From: Promethearchaeota archaeon
Lineage (GTDB): Archaea; Asgardarchaeota; Lokiarchaeia; Sigynarchaeales; SOKP01
Direction of reading: 5' to 3'
DNA length: 64,000 nucleotides
Assembly: GCA_019057775.1 (NCBI GenBank)
Contig: JAHLWT010000174.1
Span: 1 to 64,000 of the forward strand
Shown here one piece after another: positions 26,143 to 35,911 of this stretch. The notes under the pieces are model-generated. The model searched no databases. It was given only the letters and a program-made list of their open reading frames with translations, and was not told the origin of the DNA. The translations under genes and the position numbers were made by a program. Position 1 is the first letter of the stretch. Each line of letters starts with the position of its first letter.

Positions 26143-27561
26143 TTAATCTTCTTTATATAATTCTTTTACCATTATCATTGAGTCTTCAGGGTAATTATAT
26201 TTAATAAGCATATTCTGATTGTCTTTAAGAGGTTTTAATAATTTACGAAGAATTGCCAAATTCTTATTTTCTACCCTTATTAATTTTAGAGCTTCCGCTT
26301 TACGCATAGATTGTGGAATTTCTGCTAAATTATTCCATGAAATATCAAATTCCTCTAAAGATGATAAAGATCCAAATCTTGATGGAAGTTCTCTGATAAG
26401 ATTATCACTTAAGTTTAGATATTTAAGAAATTTTAAATTACATATGGAGTCAGGAAGTACTTTTAAATCATTCTCACTTAGATTCAAATATTCTAATGAT
26501 TGCAGGTTTCCGATAAAATCAGGTAACCGTTGAATTTTATTATTCGATAAATTTAATTTCTTTAATTTCTTAAGATTTAAAACTGACTTTGGGATTGAAT
26601 TTATTTGATTACTGGCAAGATTTAATTCCAACAATGATTCTATATGATTTATTGGTTCTGGGATGTATACCGAAAATTTATTAGAATGTAAATCTAATTT
26701 TTTTAGTGATTTAAATTCTCTAAAATGATAAGGTAATGAACTTAGATCTTCTTGAATAGATAATTCTTTTAATGAACTTTGGTTTATTATTGATTTTAAA
26801 ACTTCTTCAATACTTTTATTTCTAAAAAGTTCATTTAAATGAAGTTTTGATATTTTATTATCATGCTGAAGTGTTGTTTGCAATATTCTAATCAAAATAA
26901 TCAAATTTTCATCTTTTTCATAATAGTTCCTAATATGGTTTTTGAACCAATGTTTCTTAATTGCTTTGTCTTCAAGAACTTTCTCGATATTCAGCGTAAA
27001 TCCATCGAATTCATTAATTGAATTATATTTAAGCTTATTCTCTTCTACTTTAACTTGAAATTGATATTCTATCTGATCTAACATTATTTCTGTGATATAT
27101 TCAAAAGATTCATCGAAACCCTCATCTGTATTAGAAGCAGAACTATAAATGATTTGAGGAAGCTCATTGAAAGTAATTTCATAGAACAATTTGAGAATGT
27201 TGGTAATACTCTTTAAGAAAGAGTTCAAATCAAAAGCATAATAACCGTCTATTATACCATAAAAGAGATCTTGATATCTACTAAAAACCTTTGTAAATAA
27301 ATGAGTCATTTTTATTTTTTTAAAAGCAGTTAAATAATCTTCAATTGATATTTTGATACTCTTCAAAATATAAAATAATTCCCTTATATTCTGAGAGTTT
27401 GACACTTGATTAAACGTCAAAATTTTTTCAAGAAATTTTATTGTTCTTTCAATTTTTTCTGGTCTTAAGGAAGGTAGTAAAAGTTGTAGCTGTTTAATTA
27501 TTTCTAATTCAAAAACTTCTTTGCCTAACTTGTTGAAATCATTAAAATTGAATTCTACCAT
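26143..27561 (-). CDS. Leucine-rich repeat protein (Shoc2/plant-Ras-group type)
   Basis: 472 residues. The N-terminal 270 residues are helical and unrecognised. From about 275 to 430 come six or seven 23-residue LRRs with consensus LKKLxLSxNxIxxLPxxIxxL, the Shoc2/PIRL type found with Ras-like GTPases in eukaryotes. No membrane span. In Asgard archaea such proteins are frequent and may scaffold GTPase signalling; this is inference. A single-gene unit. Confidence 0.75.
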   Translation of the reverse strand: MVEFNFNDFNKLGKEVFELEIIKQLQLLLPSLRPEKIERTIKFLEKILTFNQVSNSQNIRELFYILKSIKISIEDYLTAFKKIKMTHLFTKVFSRYQDLFYGIIDGYYAFDLNSFLKSITNILKLFYEITFNELPQIIYSSASNTDEGFDESFEYITEIMLDQIEYQFQVKVEENKLKYNSINEFDGFTLNIEKVLEDKAIKKHWFKNHIRNYYEKDENLIILIRILQTTLQHDNKISKLHLNELFRNKSIEEVLKSIINQSSLKELSIQEDLSSLPYHFREFKSLKKLDLHSNKFSVYIPEPINHIESLLELNLASNQINSIPKSVLNLKKLKKLNLSNNKIQRLPDFIGNLQSLEYLNLSENDLKVLPDSICNLKFLKYLNLSDNLIRELPSRFGSLSSLEEFDISWNNLAEIPQSMRKAEALKLIRVENKNLAILRKLLKPLKDNQNMLIKYNYPEDSMIMVKELYKED

Positions 27562-27631
27562 TTTTCAAAAATTTATGTCTTATTATTAAAAATAAAGACA
27601 ATTAACCCTAATAAATGATATATCTATAGAG

Positions 27632-28093
27632 TCATTGAAACTCTTTATTTATTTTTACATTACAGCTTCCTAAACTATCTTTATAAAAGATAAATTTTAA
27701 CTCGTCCTTACCACTAGTCTCAATTTTATTCACCATTTCAAAATAAGCTTCAAATTCTTTTAGGTACTCAGGCTTATAATACTCGTAAAAAGTGAGATCT
27801 TGTATTATTATGAAATAATCATCAATTAGATCTTTTAATTTGATTTTATTTTTATAAATGAGAGCATTAATATAATCATAATTCTCCACCTTTTTCATCC
27901 AATTACCCTTAATCACCCACTCATGCTCATATAATCTCTCAGTAGTCTTGTCTGGAACCTTGTAAAGTCGAAACTTATCAAGTTTAAATAAACCGTATTC
28001 TAAATGTTTAGGGCATCCGATCCCTTCAATAATATCTTCTAAAGCTGCTCCTTTTTTAAGAGCTAAAATTAATGTTGTGTCTACACTTTCCAT
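27632..28093 (-). CDS. Hypothetical protein, 153 residues
   Basis: A soluble mixed alpha/beta protein starting MESVDTTLILALKKGAALED; mid region rich in Tyr and Lys (FRLYKVPDKTTERLYEHEWV; FYEYYKPEYLKEFEAYFEMV). No recognised motif. It lies 70 bp upstream of the LRR gene on the same strand and may share its transcript. Confidence 0.45.
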   Translation of the reverse strand: MESVDTTLILALKKGAALEDIIEGIGCPKHLEYGLFKLDKFRLYKVPDKTTERLYEHEWVIKGNWMKKVENYDYINALIYKNKIKLKDLIDDYFIIIQDLTFYEYYKPEYLKEFEAYFEMVNKIETSGKDELKFIFYKDSLGSCNVKINKEFQ

Positions 28094-28385
28094 TATAATT
28101 ATGAGAACAGATTGCTATTTACAAATTCCTAATAAATTAGACTTTTTTATATTAATTGCATCCATTCGCATATTTAAATCATTATCGTCTCGACACTTAG
28201 TGATTTTAGTGTAATTGATTCGGGTTATCTGGTATCACATTTTTTGATTTCGATAAATTTTCTACTCTTCTTTTGAGTGCCACATATAAAACCTTTTTAA
28301 AGTAATATTACCTTTGTATATTGTTATTTTATAGAATATTTTCATATATAATTCTCAAAATAAAGAGAGAAAGTATACAAAAAGG
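28094..28385. other. Intergenic, divergent promoter region
   Basis: About 290 bp between divergent genes. A TATA-like CATATAAAACC begins near 28283, about 105 bp before the SCP2 gene start. No ORF or repeat is supported. Confidence 0.35.
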
Positions 28386-28397
28386 TTGAAAATTAAA

Positions 28398-28832
28398 ATG
28401 GTAGACGACTCATTATTAAAAAAAATGAAAGCTGCTCAAGATGCAGGGGCAGCAAGTGCATCAGCTGACGATATGCTAATGGTTTTCGATTTCATCAAAC
28501 AAATCTCCACAGAGAATGAAGACCTTAAAGAAGAACTCGAGGATATGGATATTGCAATACAGATGATCATAACTGACGCAGATAAGAAGAATTGGCTCAC
28601 TGTAAAGGAAGGAGCTTTAGATTTTGGCGAAGGAGATGTTGAGAACCCATCATTCACAATGTCCTCGACGCTGGAGGTTGGAGCAGGTATTCTTATGGGA
28701 GAGGTAGATGCAACTTCGGCATATATGGCGGGAGATATCACAGTTGAAGGAAACCTTCAAGACGCGATGGCATTTCAAGAAATTATAGAGCTCGCACTCG
28801 AAGCCTACGAAGATTTAGTTGAAGATCTTTAA
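28398..28832 (+). CDS. Acidic SCP2-like sterol-carrier domain protein
   Basis: 144 residues from ATG 28398 (TTG 28386 is also possible). IQMIITDADKKNWLTVKEGA, then FTMSSTLEVGAGILMGE, then DATSAYMAGDITVEGNLQDA is the SCP2 fold, aligned with the protein at 20.6 kb. Strongly acidic overall. Likely binds a hydrophobic ligand in the cytoplasm. Codon use is richer in G and C than in its neighbours, suggesting high expression. Confidence 0.75.
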   Translation: MVDDSLLKKMKAAQDAGAASASADDMLMVFDFIKQISTENEDLKEELEDMDIAIQMIITDADKKNWLTVKEGALDFGEGDVENPSFTMSSTLEVGAGILMGEVDATSAYMAGDITVEGNLQDAMAFQEIIELALEAYEDLVEDL

Positions 28833-29155
28833 GCCTACGACAAGTTAATAATCGAAATCACCTTTAACGAATCTCGTTTTTTTTTTATTTATTTCTTTAT
28901 AATCACATTTTTTATTTAGTTCCTTTTGAATTTTAGATGTTTCTCTAAATAATTCATATTTAGTCGTAAACAGTTATAGTAAATGATTAAAAAAGTTAAC
29001 AAATCTTGACACTGTATCACTTCTGTAATATTTGTGTTTATTATTCTCATTTAGAAAATTTCCATAAATAAAGCATAAAATTAAATCTTTGTAATTTTAT
29101 AATTTGAATAGAGTTATTACCGACAAATTTCACTAATAGGTGTTCCACAATAAAT
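28833..29155. other. Intergenic, no gene seen
   Basis: 323 bp of AT-rich DNA. A T run just after the SCP2 gene (28878-28886) fits an archaeal transcription end. Otherwise nothing stands out. Confidence 0.4.
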
Positions 29156-29791
29156 ATGGTTTTAGAAAGTTTATATAATGCGACTGATAATTTAATAAAC
29201 CAACAGTTCTATAAAGAGGGACGAGATATAATTATTGGTAGAACACCTGAGGTTTCTTTAAAAATTAGTAATTCGGGGCAAATTGTACGGAAATTCAAAG
29301 ATATATTTAATGAAAATTTGCACTTATTTTTAGATGGTGAATATTTGAAATTCCTTAACCTTTTCAAGAAGATAAAAGGGATGGATGAAAATTATATCCA
29401 AGAAATCAATTTAGATTTAGAGCTCAAATTCGAGAATTTGAAGAGTGCAAACGCTGAAAATATCAATACTGTTATAATATACTCACTGGTTTTAAATTCT
29501 CTTATTTCGAGTATACGAGATCTCAATTTTGAGGAAGTTATTAAGGAGATAAAGAGGCGTATAAAGAATAAAATAACGATTCCCGACTCTAGAATTCAAC
29601 ACGAATTAGATAAAATGTTTATGAGAAATGACGATAACGTTTCAATTTTGTATAATATCTCTTATCTAGACACACTTGCAGAGTCATTTAATTATAAGAA
29701 AGTCGCAAAAGTGTGTAAAATTCAGATCTCTCGGTATGTAAACCGTATTGTAAATAATGTTGTTAACTCGCATAATAAGAACAAGGGTTAG
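29156..29791 (+). CDS. Hypothetical helical protein, 211 residues
   Basis: Almost entirely helical, no membrane span. The region IISYSL-like (VIIYSLVLNSLISSIRDL) is hydrophobic but short, and the protein ends in Asn/Lys-rich residues. No motif recognised. It converges with the amidohydrolase gene. Confidence 0.45.
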   Translation: MVLESLYNATDNLINQQFYKEGRDIIIGRTPEVSLKISNSGQIVRKFKDIFNENLHLFLDGEYLKFLNLFKKIKGMDENYIQEINLDLELKFENLKSANAENINTVIIYSLVLNSLISSIRDLNFEEVIKEIKRRIKNKITIPDSRIQHELDKMFMRNDDNVSILYNISYLDTLAESFNYKKVAKVCKIQISRYVNRIVNNVVNSHNKNKG

Positions 29792-29806
29792 CTCAGTAAT
29801 CTCTTT

Positions 29807-30565
29807 TTAATATTTTAAGTTTTCATGTAGAATTACCTCAGTAAGAGCATTTATAACTGTATTTTTTAAATCTTTATCGAATAATCTTATTCTATCTGAG
29901 AACTCAATTTGAATTGCTTGGCTATTTGGGATTTTGGAAGCACCATACTGTTGGGTTATGAATCCTCCAGTTAAGACATATTCACTTCTTCTAGGATGTC
30001 CTGGGGCTATTGAAATGTCTAATTCAAGAAATTTTTTTATGATCATACCCCTTAAGTTATTTTGCCACTCTTTTTTTGGAATGGTTTGAGGAAAAAAGGA
30101 ATCTAAATTATTCGTTCCTAAAATCAATTCTACATCTCTGAAACCTTGGGGGCGTTGATTCTTTTCAAAACCATGAATATCTATTAATAAAGAGTAATTA
30201 AATAATTTGATATTTTCTAAAATTTGCGAATTTATTTTGTCATGATAGAACCGGTATATTTCCCTTCCTAAGAGTGAATCTGGATTATAAGCTTCGCTCT
30301 CTTTTCTGTTTAAATCAATCCTGCTTCGTGGAACTTTGGAGAAGAAATATGACGGTTTCCGTTCGATAGAGGTTTTAATTCGAGATATATTCTTTACTGA
30401 GGAAATAAGATCTCGAGCCAATTCTATAGTACGCTTATCAATACCCTGAATCCCATTTTTTCTTTTTGATATGCCTTCACATTCAAGTGTTCCCCCATGT
30501 GGAACTGAAATTATTAATGGAAATGTCCCTTTTTCGAATTCTATGAAATTTCTATATGAAATCAT
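29807..30565 (-). CDS. N-formylglutamate amidohydrolase family protein
   Basis: 252 residues. Family motifs are present in order: IISVPHGG (18-25), RSRIDLNRKE (about 80-89), LLIDIHGFEK (about 125-134, metal-binding His), and GGFITQQYG then QAIQIEFSDRIR near the C terminus. This Zn amidohydrolase family removes N-formyl or related groups from amino acids in histidine breakdown, though many members act on other substrates. No hut genes nearby. Same strand as the membrane protein upstream, 28 bp apart. Confidence 0.8.
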   Translation of the reverse strand: MISYRNFIEFEKGTFPLIISVPHGGTLECEGISKRKNGIQGIDKRTIELARDLISSVKNISRIKTSIERKPSYFFSKVPRSRIDLNRKESEAYNPDSLLGREIYRFYHDKINSQILENIKLFNYSLLIDIHGFEKNQRPQGFRDVELILGTNNLDSFFPQTIPKKEWQNNLRGMIIKKFLELDISIAPGHPRRSEYVLTGGFITQQYGASKIPNSQAIQIEFSDRIRLFDKDLKNTVINALTEVILHENLKY

Positions 30566-30593
30566 GAAAAAAGAATGTGTTATTGATTGAAAT

Positions 30594-31049
30594 TTAAAAT
30601 TTTAATTCTGTGTATATTATAAAGAAGAGAATGAATGATAGAGAACAAAGGAGGTAGAACCAAGGAAATTCACATTTTTTTACCTTGTAGTACATAAGGT
30701 AAGCAAACCCGCAGCAAATCAAAGCTCCTAAACCACCTAAAATGATATCAAAAATAGCGTTAACTACACTATCTTGGCGATTCGCATATTTCATGCCCCA
30801 CTGATACAGAAGCGTATTCTCAATAATTTCCCAAAATATTGCAAAGATGAGTGTTCCAATAAAAAATGCTAACCAATGCGTATTTTTTACTTTAAAGTTG
30901 TTAGGGTCGAAAAAATTTCTAATTGTTGATATAATAGATAATAAGGCAAAAACGACAATTCCCATGCAGATATGACCAAAGCTGAAATAATCTAGTAATG
31001 ATCTCCCTACTTCGCTTAGATCTACTGCCCAAAACCAGTTAAAAAACAT
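30594..31049 (-). CDS. Four-span membrane protein, DUF2238/VanZ-like
   Basis: 151 residues with four spans. The polar signature FWEIIENTLLYQWG followed by RQDSVVNAIFDIILGGLGAL matches the conserved core (WE..E then D..D...G..GA) of DUF2238/VanZ-like proteins. The role is unknown. It may be co-transcribed with the amidohydrolase gene. Confidence 0.55.
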   Translation of the reverse strand: MFFNWFWAVDLSEVGRSLLDYFSFGHICMGIVVFALLSIISTIRNFFDPNNFKVKNTHWLAFFIGTLIFAIFWEIIENTLLYQWGMKYANRQDSVVNAIFDIILGGLGALICCGFAYLMYYKVKKCEFPWFYLLCSLSFILFFIIYTELKF

Positions 31050-31167
31050 TTTTCTCTCAATTTTATTTTTTAATATGACTATAATATTGAATTATAAATT
31101 TAATTTAGAGATCATTTTAATTATATATTAGCATATCTTCGATATTAGCGTATTTCTGTGGTAGAAT

Positions 31168-32460
31168 TTGAAAAAAAAAATAGCGTTTGTTGTCTATTAT
31201 CATAAACTAAATTTTTACAGCTTAAATGCTCTAGTAGGTGCTTTAGAAACACAAGTGGAGCTAAACGATTTAAGTATATACTTTTTAAAAAAGGAGTCTC
31301 TCCTAGTACAAAAATTAGGGGATATTATTCCACAATACGAAATAATTATTGTAGGGATTTCCTTTTTCACAACTCAGCTTTTTGAGATCCGCGGTTTGAT
31401 GTTTAACTTAAGAAGTAAATTCCAGAACAAATGTATTTTTATAGCGGGAGGTCCTCATCCAACTGGAGATCCTTTAAGAACACTTAAGATGGGGTTTGAT
31501 CTGGTTGTAGTCGGTGAAGGGGAAGCAACATTAATTGAATTAATTAGCAAAATAGATTCCGACGATAAATATGAAGATATAAAGGGAGTTGCCTACTTTA
31601 ACGAATTAGATGAATATGTTTATACTGGGAAGCGAGAACCCATCAATTTAGATGAATTCCCTCCCTTCCCCTTAAGAAATACACGATTTGGTGCTATAGA
31701 AATAACTCGAGGTTGTCCATATATCTGCTACTTCTGTCAAACCCCTTATATCTCTGGTACTTTACCACGGCATAGAAATATTGAAGTAATAGGTAAATAT
31801 GTGAGAGAATTAAAGAATTTTTATGGAGATCAAACAGATATTAGGTTTATAACACCGAATTCTTTTGGATATGGTTCCCATGATGGAAAAAAACTTAATC
31901 TAGAAAAAATAGAAGAATTACTTTCTAACACAAGAAAGATTATTGGTAAAAAAGGCAAGATCTTTTTTGGTACATTTCCTTCAGAAGTACGACCTGAGCA
32001 TGTTTCTCAAGAGACATTAAATCTTATTTTAAAATATGCCAATAATGATAATATTACAATTGGAGCTCAATCAGGAAGTCAAAAAATATTGGATATATGC
32101 CATAGAGGCCATACAATTGAAGATGTACGCAATGCCGTGGAACTAACCTTAAATTCAAATCTTAAAATTAATGTAGATTTTATCTTTGGACTTCCTAATG
32201 AAATAGAAGAAGATATTAACTTATCCTTAAACCTAATGAAGGAATTAGTTGAAAAAGGTGCAAGAATTCATCTTCACTCTTTTATTCCTTTACCTCAAAC
32301 TCCTTTTGCTAAAATTCCCATCTCTCGAATAAATCCGTTATATATAAAAGAAACTAAGAAGTTAATATCAAAGGGATTAGCTTTTGGTTATTGGAAAAAG
32401 CAAGAGAGACTCGCGATTAAAATCTCTCGATATCTGAGAGAAGATTATAAAATTAAGTAA
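31168..32460 (+). CDS. B12-binding domain/radical SAM protein (MJ1487-like)
   Basis: 430 residues: a cobalamin-binding-like Rossmann domain (about 1-140; GGPHPTGDPL, VVGEGEATL), then radical SAM with CPYICYFC (C-x3-C-x2-C, about residues 184-191) and EITRGCPY. This arrangement matches the archaeal MJ1487 family; its reaction is unknown, but relatives carry out methyl transfer or chemistry on unactivated carbon. TTG start after GTGGT. It converges on mutY with one base between stops. Confidence 0.8.
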   Translation: MKKKIAFVVYYHKLNFYSLNALVGALETQVELNDLSIYFLKKESLLVQKLGDIIPQYEIIIVGISFFTTQLFEIRGLMFNLRSKFQNKCIFIAGGPHPTGDPLRTLKMGFDLVVVGEGEATLIELISKIDSDDKYEDIKGVAYFNELDEYVYTGKREPINLDEFPPFPLRNTRFGAIEITRGCPYICYFCQTPYISGTLPRHRNIEVIGKYVRELKNFYGDQTDIRFITPNSFGYGSHDGKKLNLEKIEELLSNTRKIIGKKGKIFFGTFPSEVRPEHVSQETLNLILKYANNDNITIGAQSGSQKILDICHRGHTIEDVRNAVELTLNSNLKINVDFIFGLPNEIEEDINLSLNLMKELVEKGARIHLHSFIPLPQTPFAKIPISRINPLYIKETKKLISKGLAFGYWKKQERLAIKISRYLREDYKIK

Positions 32461-32461
32461 T

Positions 32462-33330
32462 TTATTGTTTTAAGATTCTCACTGCTGTTCCCTTTCTCTC
32501 AATAAATCCTTCTTTTTCAAGTTGATCAAGGATCTCTCTCAGCTTTTGGTTAGTAATCTTTTTTAATGTTTTCATTAACTCTGCATCCTTAAGTATATTT
32601 TTCTCTATTAAATTTTTTAAAATTAAGCCTTGAATTTGCCTATTTGATCCTTTAAAAGGAGATTGTTTTCGGTAGTGAGAACTTCTTTTATTTAAATCAG
32701 GATACTTTTTTTTGAGCATAACACCATAATCCATTAAGGCATAGTACCATTCACGTGGATTCTTTTTGTCAACAGTTTCTTGAACCAATGGTAATATTTC
32801 CTTATCGGAAACATTTTTCTTTTTATGATTATGAAAAAAGAAATAGATGTAAACTATTCTTATATTAGTTTCTATAAAGATTGTTGGTTTGTTGAACGCA
32901 AATGCGACTATCGAAGATGCTGTATTATGACCAATTTGTGGAAATGATTTCAATTCTTCGATTGATTCAGGTAATTTTCCATTATAATTATTGATTATCA
33001 TTTCAGCTATTTTCTTCAATGCGACGGCTCTCCTGTTATATCCTAACCCTTGCCATTCTTTTAATATATCTTCAAGTGAAGCTTTTGATAATGTTTGAAA
33101 GTCCGGAAATTTTCTAATAAAATTCATGAACTTTTCTGAAACTCTGTAAGCTGAGTTTGTTGAAGCATAATTTCAGATACTAAAATCTTATAGGGGGTGA
33201 CACTTGTTCTGAACGGGAAGGTTCTACCATGTTTCATAAAATAGGTACGAATATTATCTTGAAACGTCCTTGGCACTTCAGGAGTTAATCCAGATTTATT
33301 ATAAATAGTATAAAAATCAGAAATAAGGAT
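32462..33330 (-). pseudogene. mutY: A/G-specific adenine glycosylase, frameshifted near the N terminus
   Basis: The frame from 33127 to 32462 (221 residues) encodes MutY from FPDFQTLSKAS on, with KEWQGLGYNRRA and helix-hairpin-helix FPQIGHNTASS. The missing front lies just upstream in another frame: FPFRTSVTPY and SEIMLQQTQ (catalytic Glu) up to EFQK. Adding one A to the AAAA run (plus-strand T run 33132-33135) joins them as EFQKKFMNFIRKFPDF. The Fe-S Cys of classical MutY are absent, as in some Fe-S-free relatives, and the usual catalytic Asp position reads ETNIR. AGGTG lies seven bases before an in-frame ATC at 33330. Confidence 0.82.
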
Positions 33331-33694
33331 TTCTGTGCACCTAATTCTCTTGTAAAATCTTTTAAATAATATAAAAAAGGAAATTAATTATCTGTTTTAA
33401 TTGTTTTGAAAGACTTCAAACTATGTATTAGCCCTAACCCTTAAAAATGCTTCACTTTTGCACAAATCTGTTTATTCGGAATTCGGATTCAATTTTTCTT
33501 TCTCTAAATTTATACAGGATTTCTTAATATTCAGTTAGATTTGTTATATTAAATTTCAAAAATATAAAAGAATTAATATAATATATAAAAAAGATAAAAA
33601 GATTAATTAAATAGTATATAAAACTAATAAGAAAATTTATTAAAATTATCAATTTATCCTTGATTTTTTTAAATAATTTGTAATTATTATAACT
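33331..33694. other. Intergenic, very AT-rich
   Basis: About 365 bp between divergent mutY and the RHH-HisKA-REC gene. Nearly all A/T from 33530 to 33690. The apparent minus-strand frame there is low complexity (Ile/Phe/Tyr only) and is not taken as a gene. Both promoters must lie here. Confidence 0.4.
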
Positions 33695-33705
33695 GGGTGG
33701 TCTCA

Positions 33706-34539
33706 ATCTCAAACAATCTGAATAAAAAAATTATGGAAGAATATGAGAAGGAAACAGGTAAAAAAGCCATTTGGCGAGATAGGGTAACTGAAAGTTTTAA
33801 AAAATGGCAAAAAGGGGAAAAAATTTATGAAAAAAATAAAGAAAGAGTTATGATTTTAGTTTCAGACGAAATTAAAAAGAAATGGCAATATTTTATTAAA
33901 GAAAATGAGATACCCACATTATCAAAGCTCATAAGAAAAGGAGTGAATTTTTTTATAGAATTTACTGAAGAATCGCGTTCATTAAAGTCAGCATCCCAAA
34001 TCTCGCATGAATTGAAAGAAGCATTAACTATAATTAAAGGATATTCACATATTTTGTTTGAAAACTATAAAGATAAACTGGATTGGGATATTATATTAAA
34101 ACTAAAAACAATTTACGACCAAAGTATAATTTTAGAAAATAAAATAATAAATAACTTGGAAAAACCAAGTGCTAAGGATTTGAAATATGACATTTTAATA
34201 ATTGAAGATGATCCCCTCACAATTGACCTACTATTTGATTTCTTTCAAAGCAAAGGTTTCTCATGTAAACATACAACATCAGCTTCAGAAGCTTTGGAAG
34301 AAATGCAAAGAGGCACTCCAAAATTAATTTTACTAGATATAATCTTACCAGACATTAACGGTTATGAGATTTGTAAAAAAATCAAGTCTAATTCAAACTT
34401 TAAAAAGATTCCAATTTATTACATAACGGCTTTACCTGGTTCTGAAGTTATTGATAAAATAGAGGAAACAGGCGCAGATGGATATTTTCTAAAACCATTT
34501 AATTTTTCGCAATTTGAAGCTCTCTTCGAGTTTCTATAA
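33706..34539 (+). CDS. RHH-HisKA-REC signalling protein, paralogue; possible ATC start
   Basis: Counting from GTG 33697 (280 residues): conserved ETGKKAIWRDRVTESFKKWQ (19-38), an RHH-like segment (about 49-90, ILVSDEIKKKW ... LSKLIRKGVNFFIE), an H-box helix (QISHELKEAL, His104; the usual Pro is Ala), and a REC domain (about 163-280, Asp214). No HATPase. GTG 33697 overlaps the GGGTGG ribosome-binding site; six bases after GGGTG comes ATC 33706, matching the position of ATC in the paralogue at 18603. The histidine kinase gene downstream is convergent and likely its partner. Confidence 0.7.
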   Translation: MSNNLNKKIMEEYEKETGKKAIWRDRVTESFKKWQKGEKIYEKNKERVMILVSDEIKKKWQYFIKENEIPTLSKLIRKGVNFFIEFTEESRSLKSASQISHELKEALTIIKGYSHILFENYKDKLDWDIILKLKTIYDQSIILENKIINNLEKPSAKDLKYDILIIEDDPLTIDLLFDFFQSKGFSCKHTTSASEALEEMQRGTPKLILLDIILPDINGYEICKKIKSNSNFKKIPIYYITALPGSEVIDKIEETGADGYFLKPFNFSQFEALFEFL

Positions 34540-34574
34540 ATAATAATTAAATTATGAGATCATAAAACTACAAT

Positions 34575-35714
34575 TTAAAGAATCCTGAAGAGCCTAACTT
34601 TGAATTCAGATCCTTTATTTCTACCTTCAGATTTAACAAAAATTTGACCTCCATGAAGTTTTACTATTTCTTTCGAAATATATAATCCAAGTCCAGAGCC
34701 TTCAGTAACAACACCTAATGATTTTCCATAATGCTCTATTTTTCCGAACTTTTTAAATAGCTTTTTCTTTTCCTCTTCTATTAAGCCAATACCAGTGTCC
34801 TTTATAGAAAGATCAACAAACTCACCAAAATCTTTCAATTTAATAAATACTTTCCCCCCCTTTGGAGTATATTTTATTGCATTTGAAAGTAAATTAATGA
34901 TAACTTGCTCAATTCTAATTCTATCTAATTCTATGTAAATGTCGCTTTTAAAATCTATGATTAAAAGAAGGTTCCGTTCATTTGCTAGATGGATCATATC
35001 TTTCACGCATTCCTTTACAATATCCACAATATTTTCCTTTTGAATTTTTAATTTCATCTGATTACTATCAATTCGTGATGTATCGACGATATCGGAAACA
35101 AGGTCCTTCAACCTTACTCCCCCCCTCCTTATAATTTCAACGTATTTATAAAGTTCAGCATCAAATTTTTTTTCAAGGTATTCAAAAATTCTCTGTGAAG
35201 CACCAACTATAGCATTTAATGGAGTCTTTAACTCATGTGAGATTCTAATTATTAGATCAGTTTTTATTTGATTAAGTTCTGATAATTTATTAACCCTTTG
35301 AATTATGAGATTCTCAGCTTCATTTTTTTCAGTAATATCAATGATGGTTCCTTGCTCTCCATCTTCTCCTTTAGATTTATCATATATTTTTTGGATCGTT
35401 TCTAAAACCCAGTGAATTTTTCCTCGTTTATCTTTTATCCGATATTCTCTTTGCGTGGATTTTTGAGATGAATTTTTAAATTTTTCAATCATCTTTTGAA
35501 CTTTTGCTATATCATCTTTATGGATAAGTTGATTCCATTTAATTCGTTCAGATGTAAAATCAGTTTCAATATAACCAGTTATTTTTTCAACAGAACCTTG
35601 AAAAAATGCAACTGAAAAATCATGATATCTTCTAAAAGCAATACCGTGAAAGTTTTCTATAAAGGCGCGATATCTTTCTTCAGATTCTATTAATTTTTGT
35701 TCAGCATTTTGCAT
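34575..35714 (-). CDS. Soluble PAS sensor histidine kinase
   Basis: 379 residues with no membrane span: one PAS domain with PAC end (about 10-130; GYIETDFTSERIKWNQLIH, IDITEKNEAE), HisKA with RISHELKTPLNAI (His about 160), and a complete HATPase (NLLSNAIKYTPKGG, DTGIGL, GSGLGLYISKEIV). It starts MQNAEQKLIESEERYR, as if cut from a longer PAS array. It converges on the RHH-HisKA-REC gene with 35 bp between stops. Closest in sequence to the catalytic part of the kinase at 21.5 kb. Confidence 0.88.
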   Translation of the reverse strand: MQNAEQKLIESEERYRAFIENFHGIAFRRYHDFSVAFFQGSVEKITGYIETDFTSERIKWNQLIHKDDIAKVQKMIEKFKNSSQKSTQREYRIKDKRGKIHWVLETIQKIYDKSKGEDGEQGTIIDITEKNEAENLIIQRVNKLSELNQIKTDLIIRISHELKTPLNAIVGASQRIFEYLEKKFDAELYKYVEIIRRGGVRLKDLVSDIVDTSRIDSNQMKLKIQKENIVDIVKECVKDMIHLANERNLLLIIDFKSDIYIELDRIRIEQVIINLLSNAIKYTPKGGKVFIKLKDFGEFVDLSIKDTGIGLIEEEKKKLFKKFGKIEHYGKSLGVVTEGSGLGLYISKEIVKLHGGQIFVKSEGRNKGSEFKVRLFRIL

Positions 35715-35911
35715 AATATTTAAAGGTCAATAGTTCTATAATTTGATTCTCCAATGTGAAACTAGTAGTATTTAATTGAAAATAGTAGTCCGATTAATTA
35801 ATCAGTTTTATTAATTTATAATTTTGGAAATAGATAACGTTCAAATAAAATTCTATATATTTTTAATACAAATCTTTAACGCAAAATTGACTTTTTCGAG
35901 AAGATCTTTTT

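Noticed and set aside
33524..33712. Minus-strand ORF of 62 codons
   Set aside because: Low-complexity Ile/Phe/Tyr/Asn sequence in almost pure A/T DNA, no ribosome-binding site, covers a promoter gap.
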